Shown here: piece by piece, positions 1 through 10,400 of the stretch | How the letters are laid out: each line of letters opens with the position of its first letter | Numbering within the stretch: position 1 is the first letter of the stretch | From: Bactrocera neohumeralis | Taxonomy: Eukaryota > Arthropoda > Insecta > Diptera > Tephritidae | NCBI RefSeq assembly: GCF_024586455.1 | Contig: NC_065921.1 | Location: 83,202,163-83,266,162 of the forward strand | DNA length: 64,000 nt | Direction: 5' to 3' | The notes under the pieces: generated by a model | What the model saw: only the letters and a program-made list of their open reading frames with translations | The model's database searches: none | What the model was told of the DNA's origin: nothing | Made by a program: the position numbers and the translations under genes

Positions 1-640
1 TTATCCTCTGATTAAAAAAAAATTAAAATTTAAAAATTATTTTTTTTTTAATTTCAATTATTTTTTTGATGTTATTTATTTTCTTAAATTTAATTAATTT
101 ATTAGAAATTATGAAGTAAAACAAATTATATTAAGTTAAAAATTAGTAAATTATGTTATTTAATAAAAATAAAAAATAATTAGTTAATTTTTTCAATGTT
201 ATTTATTTTCTTTTAATTAATTTATTAAAAATTATATTAAGTTGAAAATTAGTCATCTATGTTACTTATTAAAAATTTAAAAAAAAAAATAGTTAGTTAT
301 ATATATATATTTTTGTTGTATATATTTTTTTAATATTATTTATTTTCTTAATTTTAATTAATTATTAAAAATTATATGTTATAAAAAAATTATATTAAGT
401 TGAAAATTTTTAAATCATGTTACTAAATTAAAAATTAAAAAATAGTTAATTATTTTTAATTATATTAATTTAATTAATTAGTATTTTTTTAATTTTATTT
501 ATTTTCTTTAAATTATTTATTAATTAATTAAACAAAATTAAATTTAATTAAGTTTTATTATTTTTTAATGTTATTAATCTTTTTAAATTTAGTTTTTTTT
601 TAAAAAAAAAATAATAAAAATTTCAAAAAATATTTTACAA
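1..640. repeat. AT-rich diverged tandem repeat
   Basis: A unit containing gttatttattttctt, aattaatttatta and attatattaagttgaaaatt recurs at about 68, 194, 331 and 490 (spacing roughly 126-159 bp). It is strongly diverged, and the window starts inside it. No gene. Confidence 0.6.
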
Positions 641-1362
641 TAATTTAACACCGTTAAATAATAATTAATCAGCACACAATGCAACCAAGAAAACATTAAT
701 CTCAACTTGAACAACCTCTTCATAAAAACTCACATACACAAGCACACACAAAGTAAAACTACCTAGCTCACACAAATCCTAGCCATAATAATTTTTAATT
801 AACCGGAAATGCATTTCTTGCAACAACAGATATACCGTCCGTTATTGGCAGCGCGCACAGTTATAAATTAAAATAAAATACGCCAAATGCAAAGCACAAT
901 CGATCAAGTAATTCTTACGATAATATAATTTCTTGATTTTTTTTTTAAATATACTTACATACGCAAGTAGTAGTTAGCAATGTTGTTGGGCGCGCAATTG
1001 AAATGACCTTGCTTCAATAAAAGAGGAAAATAATGAACCGATTGACCGCTGATAGTTACAGATATGAAAGAAAGCAACAAAAAACCGCGGTAATTTAATG
1101 CTAAATTTAATATATGCACACGCATACATATGTACATGTATTTGGGAAAAGTCGCGACAGCGAAATTGTGTGTGAATTTTATACAAGTCAAGTACACGTG
1201 GGTTAGTCAAGTAGTAAATCGCGGTGGCGCTGTGGTTTATTAGTTGACAATTTTTTACACTTTTAGCTATTTGATTGTTGTTTTTGTAGCGGTTTAAAAT
1301 ATTCGTTAAATAGTTTTGAGTTTGTTGCAGAGTTTCTGCTCAATTTTGGTTATAAACCGGAT
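641..1362. other. Non-coding stretch, nothing recognised
   Basis: Mixed AT-rich sequence. The small minus-strand frames at 955-1210 show no domain or codon signal, and I see no gene, RNA or repeat here. It is upstream of, or in a 5' intron of, aPKC. Confidence 0.4.
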
Positions 1363-1431
1363 ATGTTACAGTTATTTATACAGGTATGTAACGGTTATTT
1401 ATACGGGTATGTAACGGTTATTTATACGCAG
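1363..1431. repeat. 23-bp tandem repeat, three copies
   Basis: Three consecutive 23-bp copies of gtaacggttatttatacggg-type sequence. The last two are almost identical. Confidence 0.8.
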
Positions 1432-1529
1432 CATAATAAATATCATTAAAAAAATATGAAATTAAAAAATGTTTCACGAGCGTTTTTCTTTTTATTAAAG
1501 ACATTTCGTCTTTTTAGACTCAATGTGAT

Positions 1530-2045
1530 AATATATGGATTTATAGTAAGCAAGCAAAAAGCTTAACAGCTACATATATGCTATAGTGGTCCGATCTGAA
1601 TAATATGTTGAGAGATTGTATTATTACATTGGGAAATAATATAATCCGAAATTCGTAAAGATAAATTGTAAAACAAACAAGTTTTTCATACAAGGCCTTG
1701 AGTTTCACCGAGCAGTTTGTCTGACATATATGCTAAAGTGGTCCGATTTGAATAATATGTTAGGAGATTGTGGCATTCCCTTGGACCATAAATTATTCCA
1801 AACTTCCTGAAGATAACTTGTAAAATAAAAAAGTTTTCCATACAAGGCCTTGAGTTTCATCGAGCAGTTTGTATGACAGCTATATGCTAAAGTGGTCCGA
1901 TCTGAAAAAAATTTTCGGAGATAGTAGTGATACCTGAGATAATAATCTATACCAAATTTCACGCAGATATCTTGTAAAACAAAGAAGTTTTTATACAAGG
2001 CCTTGAGTTTCAACGAGCACTTTGTATGACAGTTTCATTCAGTGC
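1530..2045. repeat. Dispersed 153-bp tandem repeat, copy 1
   Basis: Three units marked by tatgctaaagtggtccgat at about 1577, 1728 and 1882, each followed by a ttttccatacaaggccttga-like block. It is the same family, in the same orientation, as the array at 50160-50990, and opposite to that at 62935-64000. Confidence 0.8.
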
Positions 2046-3409
2046 TTTCAAAACCTAAAAACATGCTGTAAGAGCAGAACTTACAGCCGTCTTACGACAC
2101 CCGAAAGCGATCACTGGCGTGCAGCGCTTGCATCTGCACCCACAAATTAGTGCATGTTTAGTCGTCGCGTCGCACTTTTCCCCTGCCGCTTGACACACTA
2201 TCGCCCCCCGAAAGTCAGACACACATTTATTATTTACATTTATGAATTGAACAATTGTTTAGCAAGTCTCATTAAGGCGTTTACATACATCTACACACAT
2301 TAATGAGGGTAAAAATATAACAGTGCACAGCGAGAGAGAGAGCAAAGCGCTCATATGGCGGCGTAGTGGGTAGTCCACGTTGATATAGTGATAAGGAAAT
2401 CAATGACAAATAAATGCCGTTCGATTGTGGTAAAATGTAAAGGCACTCAAAGGCAAACAAATCACATATGTATGTGTGGGTGTGTGTGTTGCTACACTCG
2501 CGCACGCTGCCGCAACTTCAGCGGACTTGCCAGCAACTCTCCTTTCTGTACCTTAGCTGCATATCGATAGAGTTTTGCTTGGCGGCCACTTCAGTTACGA
2601 ATATCGGCGGCCGGTGTGTTGTTGTCGGCGCGTGCAGGAAGCAAGGGGCCGCAAGTACCGTCGGCGTGATCCTAACGGCGTTGATTTGGAGCACTGTGTT
2701 TACCAAATGCATGCAAATGTGTCGCGGCGCAGATAACAATGCGAAAACTTGTTTTTTCTCTCACACATATTGTTTGTGTGTGTGTGTGTATGTGCGCGCG
2801 TATATAGTGCAGTGTTGAAAATAAAGTGTGAAATAAAATTAAACAAATTTATTAAAGTCTCACTTTAATGTATGGCAAGACGCAGTGCATTTAGTGGAAA
2901 TTTAAAAATCGAAATCAGTCCGTCTTCTATATACATTTTGTTCTTATTCTCTTTTATCTGCGTTATTAACTGCATGTGCATACATATATACGCATATATT
3001 TTATGCCAAACAAATCCTCAGCGTCGTAAAACGCTTGCTTTTTAACTACCTCTGCGAGGGGCGCCCCTCGCCGGTTGGACGGTGCCAACGCTCTCGGCTA
3101 CAAATGTTTAACTATAAGTACCTGCCATTGATTGGTGTGAATTGTGTGCGTTTGTGCGTGCCTATCTGTGTGTATCGCTTGGGCTGTGTGTGTGTGTTTA
3201 GTTGATAAGGCGCTATTTTCGCTTCATATGACTATTGATTCCATTATTTGATATAGTAAATTATATGTTATTGTGTGTTAGAAAACTTTGACTGAAATAA
3301 TTTATAAATGGAGTATTTTTTTTATATTTTTTTTTAAGTATGAAACTGGTTGCTTTGGCTTTCGTCCCATATAAGTGGAGTAATTGATCTATTTATGTGA
3401 TTTATTTAT
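2046..3409. other. Relatively GC-rich non-coding island with possible promoter
   Basis: Base composition rises, with CA/TG microsatellites (2460-2490, 2775-2800, 3180-3200) and an 18-bp palindrome at 3054-3071. A TATA-like gtatatag at 2800-2807 is followed by A-rich, UTR-like sequence. Frames such as 2468-2818 show no recognisable protein. It could be an alternative aPKC promoter or first exon; this is a guess. Confidence 0.25.
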
Positions 3410-3690
3410 AATTTAAAATTTTTTTTAATAATATGTTCTTTCAAATTCACTTGAAAAATATTTTCATTTTATTTTTCATATTTTTTTTTTATTATTTTCT
3501 ACTTTTAATTTTTTTTATTTTTAATATTTTTTTTAATATATTTTTTTTATTTTGTTTTTTTTTTTAGTATTTATTATTTTTTTAATATTTATTATTATTT
3601 TTTTTTTTTTTTATTTTTTTTATTTTTTTTTTTTTAATATTTTTTATTTATATATTTTTATTTATTTTTTGTAATATTTAGTACGAGAGT
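3410..3690. repeat. T-rich low-complexity tract
   Basis: Long runs of T broken by A (ttttttattt and similar). No coding sense on either strand. Confidence 0.7.
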
Positions 3691-3694
3691 TGTC

Positions 3695-3835
3695 TTTTAT
3701 ACTTCGGGATTAGAGAGAAAAAGCAAATATTAATCATCGAACTTCGCATTATTGGTTTTTCAAAATATTCTCCGTAAAGATCTATACACTTTTGTATGCC
3801 TTGGAATCAATTGTCGTAGTACTTTTGTCACTCTG
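3695..3835 (-). mobile_element. Possible mariner-like transposase C-terminal scrap
   Basis: The minus strand reads LYGEYFEKP and then a short tail ending PKYKRQLSY. This resembles the C-terminal GEYFE motif of mariner-type transposases. Short and frameshifted. Confidence 0.4.
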
Positions 3836-4124
3836 TTTGAGGTATCTCCGGAACATGCCTATTGAACACATCAACTACATATTGAAGCACTAAATTCAGT
3901 GACATTTACGCTGATAGCGCTTATGTGCACTTCGATTTTTGGTTCGCGTTTTTATTGCATTTTTTTATTAAAAAAAGTTTTTATGATTTTAATAGCGTAA
4001 TCGGTATATTGTTGATATTGTTTATAGGTAATCATTTCCGCGTATTTTGTGATATAATTTTATTAAAATAGCTCTTGCCATGACTCATAAATTTTTATGA
4101 AGATAATAAAGTTATTGATATTTT

Positions 4125-4300
4125 CAAAAATTTCTCAGTTTTCTTTATTTACCGCACCAATCAGACGAAAGTGAGCCTTATCGAAGAAGATGATTTTCTT
4201 AAAAAAATCATTATCGTTTTCAAGTTGTTTCAAGCCAAAAGTAGCAAATTCACGACGTTTACGGTAATCCAATGGCTTCAGTTCTTGAGTAAAATGACAT
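4125..4300 (-). mobile_element. IS630/Tc1-mariner superfamily transposase fragment
   Basis: The minus strand reads QELKPLDYRKRREFA, then KKIIFFDKAHFRLIGAVNKE and a stop. This is the QELKP...FSDEAHFWLNGYVNKQN block of a transposase family that recurs at 33424, 40219 and 56600. Only about 55 residues survive, with substitutions at the DEAHF site. Confidence 0.7.
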
Positions 4301-4339
4301 ATTAAAATTAGTCGAAACGACAGTTATAAATCAGATCAT

Positions 4340-5780
4340 CCCTATTGGAAATACCGGGTTTTCCAACGATAAGGCAATAAAGTATAAAATAAAATAAACG
4401 AAAAATACCAAGAAGTTTTTACACAATTTATTTAACAAAAAATTTAATCAAAACTTAAACAGGCAGTCAAAATATCAAAGGATAAAAGTTATAATTCTTG
4501 AACACGAAACTAGCGAAAAAATAAACGATATTTCAATAATTAAAAAAAAAATGTTTTGAAAATAAGAATGATTAAAAAAAAATATCTTTTTAATTTTCCA
4601 TAATTTAGGGAAACTATTTTTAAAGATTAAATAATAAAAATTAATAAAATTTAAAAATTTAAATATAATTTTTTTTTTGAAAATTTAAATAATTAAAAAA
4701 AAATAAAATATTTTAAAAACTTACATAAGTAAAAAAAAAGTTTTGAAAATGTTTATATTACAAAAAAAATATTTTTAAAATTTATGTATATATTACAAAA
4801 AAATATATTTTTAATATTATTGTATATATAACAAAAAAAATATTTTTAAAATATATATATATTAAAAAAAAACAGTTTTAAAACTCAAAAAAGAAAACAT
4901 TTTAAATAATTAATAAAAAATACTTTAAAATGTTAAATTATTAAAAAAGAATTGAAAATTTAAACAATTCAAATATTTAAAAATATTCTGAAAGTTTGAA
5001 TTCTTAAAAAAAATTGAATATATAGTTTTAAAAACTTCTACAATTCAAAAAAAAAACATTTTTTATAGTTTGAATAATAAAACTAAATAAATTTTAAAAA
5101 TTCAAATATTACAAAAGAAAAAATAGAAAATTCATACATATGTATGTACATACATACATATATTATAAAAAACTATATATTTTTAAAACTTAAATACTCC
5201 AAAGAAAAATTTTGAATATTTAAATAATTAAAACATTAAAATATTTAAAAAGTGTTATAGTAAAAAAAATATTTTGAAAACTATTTTTAAACATTTTTAT
5301 AATTCAAAACATATTTTAAAAATTTGAGTAATACAAATAAATAAATTTTGAAATTTTAAATTAAAAAAAAATATATTTTGAAAATTTATATAACAAAAAA
5401 AATAAAAATTTTTTAACTTAAATACTCCAAAAGAAATTTCAATTTAAATAATTAAAAAAAAATATTTTGAAAATATTAAAAATAAAAATAAAATTAAAAA
5501 CTTATATATTACAAAAAAAAAAAAATAAAATAAAACAGTTGTTTTCAAAGAAAAAATTTTGAAAAAATATTTTAAAATTTTTTTAATTCCAAAAACATAT
5601 TTTTAAAGTTTAATTTAATAAAAAAAAAATAATTTTTTTTATTTAAATATTAAAAATTTATATGTATATTATAAAAAAAAATTAAAACTTGAATACTACC
5701 AAATTTTTTTGAAAATTTAAATAAATTAAAAAAAAAAATATTTAAAAAAAAAATATTTAAAAAAAAAACTATTTATACAT
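4340..5780. other. A-rich low-complexity DNA
   Basis: Dense runs of A with ttttaaaat spacers. A repeat of about 55 bp with attacaaaaaaaatattttt appears at 4740-4860. No gene. Confidence 0.6.
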
Positions 5781-7393
5781 AGAAATTTTGTATATTAAAA
5801 TATTATTTGTATTTTAATGGCATTCTTAGGGAACTTGCAAATAAGATAAAATGCATTTCTTCGTGAAAAATTTTTTTAAAGACATTTTCTTTATTAAATA
5901 AATAAAAGTAGTATATATTTGCAGAATTGAATGTACTTTGAGAATCGATGATGAGCGATGATTTAAACATTTTGATTTTTGAAAAAATGGAAGATTTCCA
6001 AAAAAGGTAGTTTCTTGTGAAAAAATTTAACTCCTGAGTGGCATAAAAAAAATTTTGTTTACGAAAATTAATTACAAAATTACAGTTTACAGTTTAGGTA
6101 ACCGATTACATTTTGTTGGAACTCAGTTGAATAAAGTCTTTCAAACACACTAATATCCTCAGCAATATTTGCCGAATCAATTTCAACTTTTCGGAGAATA
6201 TTGTCAAAAAAATATGTACATACAAGTATGTGTACATTTGGTATATAATTTAAAAAAAAATGATTTTGTATTCACATATTGCCCTTTAAGGCAACTATAA
6301 CCACATCACATACAGTTGGCACCCCATGTGCTGCCCACAAAAGCATGCAATTATGCGCCACATGGGTGTAGAGCACTACATATTATACTCTAGGCTATAC
6401 AGTTTGTATATTATTATATTTTTGTGTGTACTGTCTTTTTATTTAATAATTTATGCATTTGTATTGAAGAAGGAAGTTGACAATTTGACGGTTTAATTAA
6501 TACTGAGTCTATGAATAGGAAATAAACTCTTTAATCGCATAAGCTCGGAAGTGTAGTGGGGTTGATCCGATGGTACGAGTCTATAGAGCTGAATAAAAAT
6601 TAATTCCATAAATTAATTGTTTCGATTGTTGAATGTGTAGAATGACACACAGCTAGACTACTCGTTCGCCGCGACGCTCTTGATTTATTGTAATAAGTTT
6701 AATTTTTATTTTCTATGCTTTAAGTAATTCGGAGAATTATGAACTAATAAATTATTTGTAGTATTTTTTCCTTTGATTTTTTTTTTATAAAAATATGCAG
6801 CAACAATAATAAACTGTGGAGGTGTGAGCGCTTAAAGAATAAAAGTATATGTTTGAATATACATATGTATTAAAAATAAATTAAAAGAATTTGTAAAAAA
6901 ATGCATTTGTTTTTTATAATTTTTTTTTAATATTAAATTTTTTTTTACTTTTTTTAAATATTTTTTTATACATTTTTTTTAATTTAAAATTTTTTTTTTA
7001 ATATTTTAATAATTTTTAATAATAATTTTTTTTTTATAACTTTTGTATTATTTTTTTTTTTTATAATTTTTGTAATATTTTTTTTTTATAATTTTTTTTT
7101 ATAATTTTTTTTTAATAAATTTAAATTTTTTTTTTAAATTATTGTATATTTTTGTTATACATAAAAACTGCATTTTTTTTAATACATTTTTTAATATATT
7201 TTCTTTTTTATAAATTTTTAATAATTTTTTTATAACATAAAAAATCCATTTGTTTTTATAAATTTTTTATATATTTTTTAATATTTTTTTTTATTTTTTA
7301 TATTTTCAGAATTTTTTTTATTATTTTTATTTTTTTTAAATTTTTTTAAATAATTTTTTAATCAATTTTACCTTTGCTCTTCACGTTTTACAG
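5781..7393. other. Intron upstream of aPKC exon A
   Basis: Nothing coding was recognised. The last 500 bp (6890-7390) are almost pure T/A and act as an extended pyrimidine-rich tract before the exon A acceptor. The PB1-encoding exons of aPKC were looked for on the plus strand and not found. Confidence 0.5.
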
Positions 7394-7444
7394 TATTTCC
7401 AAATGTACCTTCTGCACCTGGCCTGTCCTGTGATGGCGAAGATC
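7394..7444 (+). CDS. aPKC: aPKC exon A (PB1-C1 linker)
   Basis: The 51-nt exon lies between acceptor tttacag and donor gtaagt. Its first two bases complete a codon from an upstream exon (probably GTA, Val). It then reads FPNVPSAPGLSCDGED and leaves one base of the next Arg codon. The sequence matches the conserved aPKC segment just before the pseudosubstrate. A very T-rich stretch of about 500 bp precedes the acceptor. The 98-bp intron to exon B is typical of fly short introns. Confidence 0.93.
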
Positions 7445-10400
7445 GTAAGTCCAATGTTGTTGTTGTATTTTTTTAATTTCATAGCTTTTATTAATCTTAT
7501 TTACATTACACAACACTTACACCACTCTCCACCCGCTTGCAGGCAGCATCTACAGACGTGGCGCACGCAGATGGCGCAAACTCTACCGAGTCAACGGACA
7601 CATTTTCCAAGCCAAACGCTTCAATCGCGTAAGTACACAACAACAACTGCTAATAACACACTAATTAATGTACAATTTTATCACCAACCGCGCAGCGCGC
7701 CTTCTGCGCCTACTGTCAGGACCGCATCTGGGGCTTGGGACGGCAAGGTTTCAAGTGCATACAATGCAAATTGTTGGTGCACAAAAAATGCCATAAACTC
7801 GTACAGAAGCACTGCACCAACGAGCATGTGGAGCCGTTAGTCAAGGAGCGCGACGACGCTTTCGCCGAACAGCTGCCGCAGGTGTTGCCACCGTTGCCCG
7901 ATTATGCGTCGCAGGCGAGTGGCAGTAGTCACGGTGGCATGGTGGATGCCAGCGATCCGTTAGCGGCGCTCGAACTGCAGCCGCACGATGGACAGTTGCA
8001 GCAGCAACAGCAACAACATCAAAATATTGAAGAACAATTGGAGCCGGGCACACAGCGGCAATATTCCATAAACGATTTCGAATTGATACGCGTCATTGGA
8101 CGTGGCAGCTATGCCAAGGTCTTGATGGTCGAACTGAAGAATACCGGGCGCATATATGCCATGAAAGTGATTAAGAAGGCGCTCGTCACCGATGATGAGG
8201 ACATCGATTGGGTGCAAACGGAGAAGCATGTCTTCGAGACGGCATCGAATCATCCGTTCTTGGTCGGTTTGCATTCGTGCTTCCAGACACCGTCACGTCT
8301 ATTCTTCGTGATTGAGTTTGTGCGCGGCGGTGATCTTATGTTCCATATGCAGCGGCAACGTCGTCTACCCGAGGAGCATGCGCGCTTCTATGCGGCGGAA
8401 ATCAGTTTGGCATTGAACTTTTTGCACGAGAAGGGCATTATTTATCGTGACTTGAAGTTGGATAATGTGCTGCTCGACCATGAGGGTCACATTAAGTTGA
8501 CCGATTATGGCATGTGTAAGGAGGGTATACGTCCCGGTGACACGACCTCCACCTTCTGCGGCACACCCAACTATATAGCGCCGGAGATTTTGCGTGGCGA
8601 AGACTATGGTTTCTCAGTGGATTGGTGGGCGCTGGGCGTGCTATTGTACGAGATGTTGGCCGGCCGTAGTCCATTCGATATAGCCGGCGCATCGGAGAAT
8701 CCCGATCAGGTAAGTGGCTGTGCATTTTGCTCTAAATTTTTAAAATTGCTTACATTTTTCAATCTCGTTTACGCAGAACACTGAAGATTATCTGTTCCAA
8801 GTGATTTTGGAAAAGACCATACGTATACCGCGTTCGCTGAGCGTCAAGGCCGCGTCTGTATTGAAAGGTTTCCTTAATAAAAATCCAGCTGATCGCTTGG
8901 GTTGCCATCGTGAGTCCGCTTTCATGGACATTGTGAATCATCCATTCTTCAAGAGTATCGACTGGGAAATGGTAAGCGATTTTGTTGCTAATTCATGCTT
9001 TACTTATTGTTGGTTTCAAAATGCGAGTCTAGTGCAGAAAATTTATATTTGCTGTGTGCAGTTGCGTCTGCGCATACTATTGAGAAGAAACCTAAAACGA
9101 ATTGCATGTGTGAAAATTGATGATTATAGTATTATATACTTATATACATATAAACATATGAATAGTGGTTAGTTTACATTTTTATGTATTGAAAAAACCC
9201 AAAAATATTCAGCTTTACTATACAACTCGGCGTATATACACGAAGCCGAAGTTGCGGACGAAGTAAGCAGAAGTTGAAGGCAAACTTTTTGAGTGGCAAT
9301 AACGGTACAAAACGGATAAATTCGAAATTCGGTAGAAAAAAAACGAATTCGAAATTGTGTACGAAATATTTATAAATTCGAAGTTCTATACAAAAAATTT
9401 TATAAATTCGAAGTTATATACAACATTTTATAAATTTGAAATTATATAAAATTTTTTTTTATAAATTCGAAATTCTATAAAATTTTTTTATATATTCGAA
9501 ATTCCATACAAAGTTTTTTAAAAATTCGAAATTCTATAAAAATTTTTTTCTAAATTCGAAATTTAATACTCCCACTAAAGAGACGAGAAATTAGAAAACA
9601 AAATTCGCGCATTTGCCTGGTTTTTCAGCATTTTTCTGATATTACCAATTAACTATGTAAAGTTTTTATTTTATTTAAATGTTGAAAAAAAAAAAACAAT
9701 ATTAAATATATACCACTAAGATCGCACAAAAGGAGGTACAACCACCATATAAGCCAACATTTGATCCTGGCGATCCATATATGGCCACAAATTTCGATAC
9801 GCAATTTACTAGGGAGCCAGCCGAGTTGACGCCAGATGATCCGTAAGTGTTTGTAGTGGGTCGTGTGAGCTGGTTTATGCGCTTGTCATAGTTTTATATT
9901 ATTTTTTTTTAAATTTTGTTTGAAATTTTTCAAATTTTTATTTGAATTTTTGTTTTTTAATTTTTATTTGACATTTTTTAAATGTTTATTTGAATTTTTT
10001 TTAAATTTATATTTGACATTTTTTTAGTTTTTATTAAATTTTTTTTTTATCAAATATTTATTAATTTTAATTATAAAGTGAATTTTTGTCTGTTTAATAA
10101 GCTCTATTTATGTAAAAAAATTTATTTCGAATTTTTGTTGGAATTATTTCTGTGAAAATGTCAGTAATGAGTTTAATTGATTTTTTTTCTTATAAATTTA
10201 AACGTAAGTGTTTCTTTAATATATTTTCACTATTTTCACTTCTTTGTCTTAAATGTGCCTAAGAAGCAAGTAAAAACTTATAGTATTCGTTTAAATAATA
10301 GAAACTTAATTTTTGACCTTAATCTTGCTCTTTTCTTATTGAAAATATTTTTTTTCTGGAAATAATAATATTAACATTATTTTTATATTAAACAAAAGAA

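Noticed and set aside
2468..2818. 116-codon plus-strand frame in the GC-richer island
   Set aside because: Begins and ends in TG/CA microsatellite; no domain; overlaps other frames. Better explained as promoter or UTR-type sequence.
2873..3047. Short plus-strand frame starting MARRSAFSGN with a hydrophobic stretch
   Set aside because: No match to any family I know, and the membrane-like stretch comes from T-rich DNA.
7403..7840. 145-codon frame overlapping aPKC exons A to C
   Set aside because: Reads through introns in the wrong frame; the spliced aPKC frame explains the coding signal.
7841..8725. Minus-strand frames opposite aPKC exon C
   Set aside because: Antisense shadows of a conserved kinase exon.
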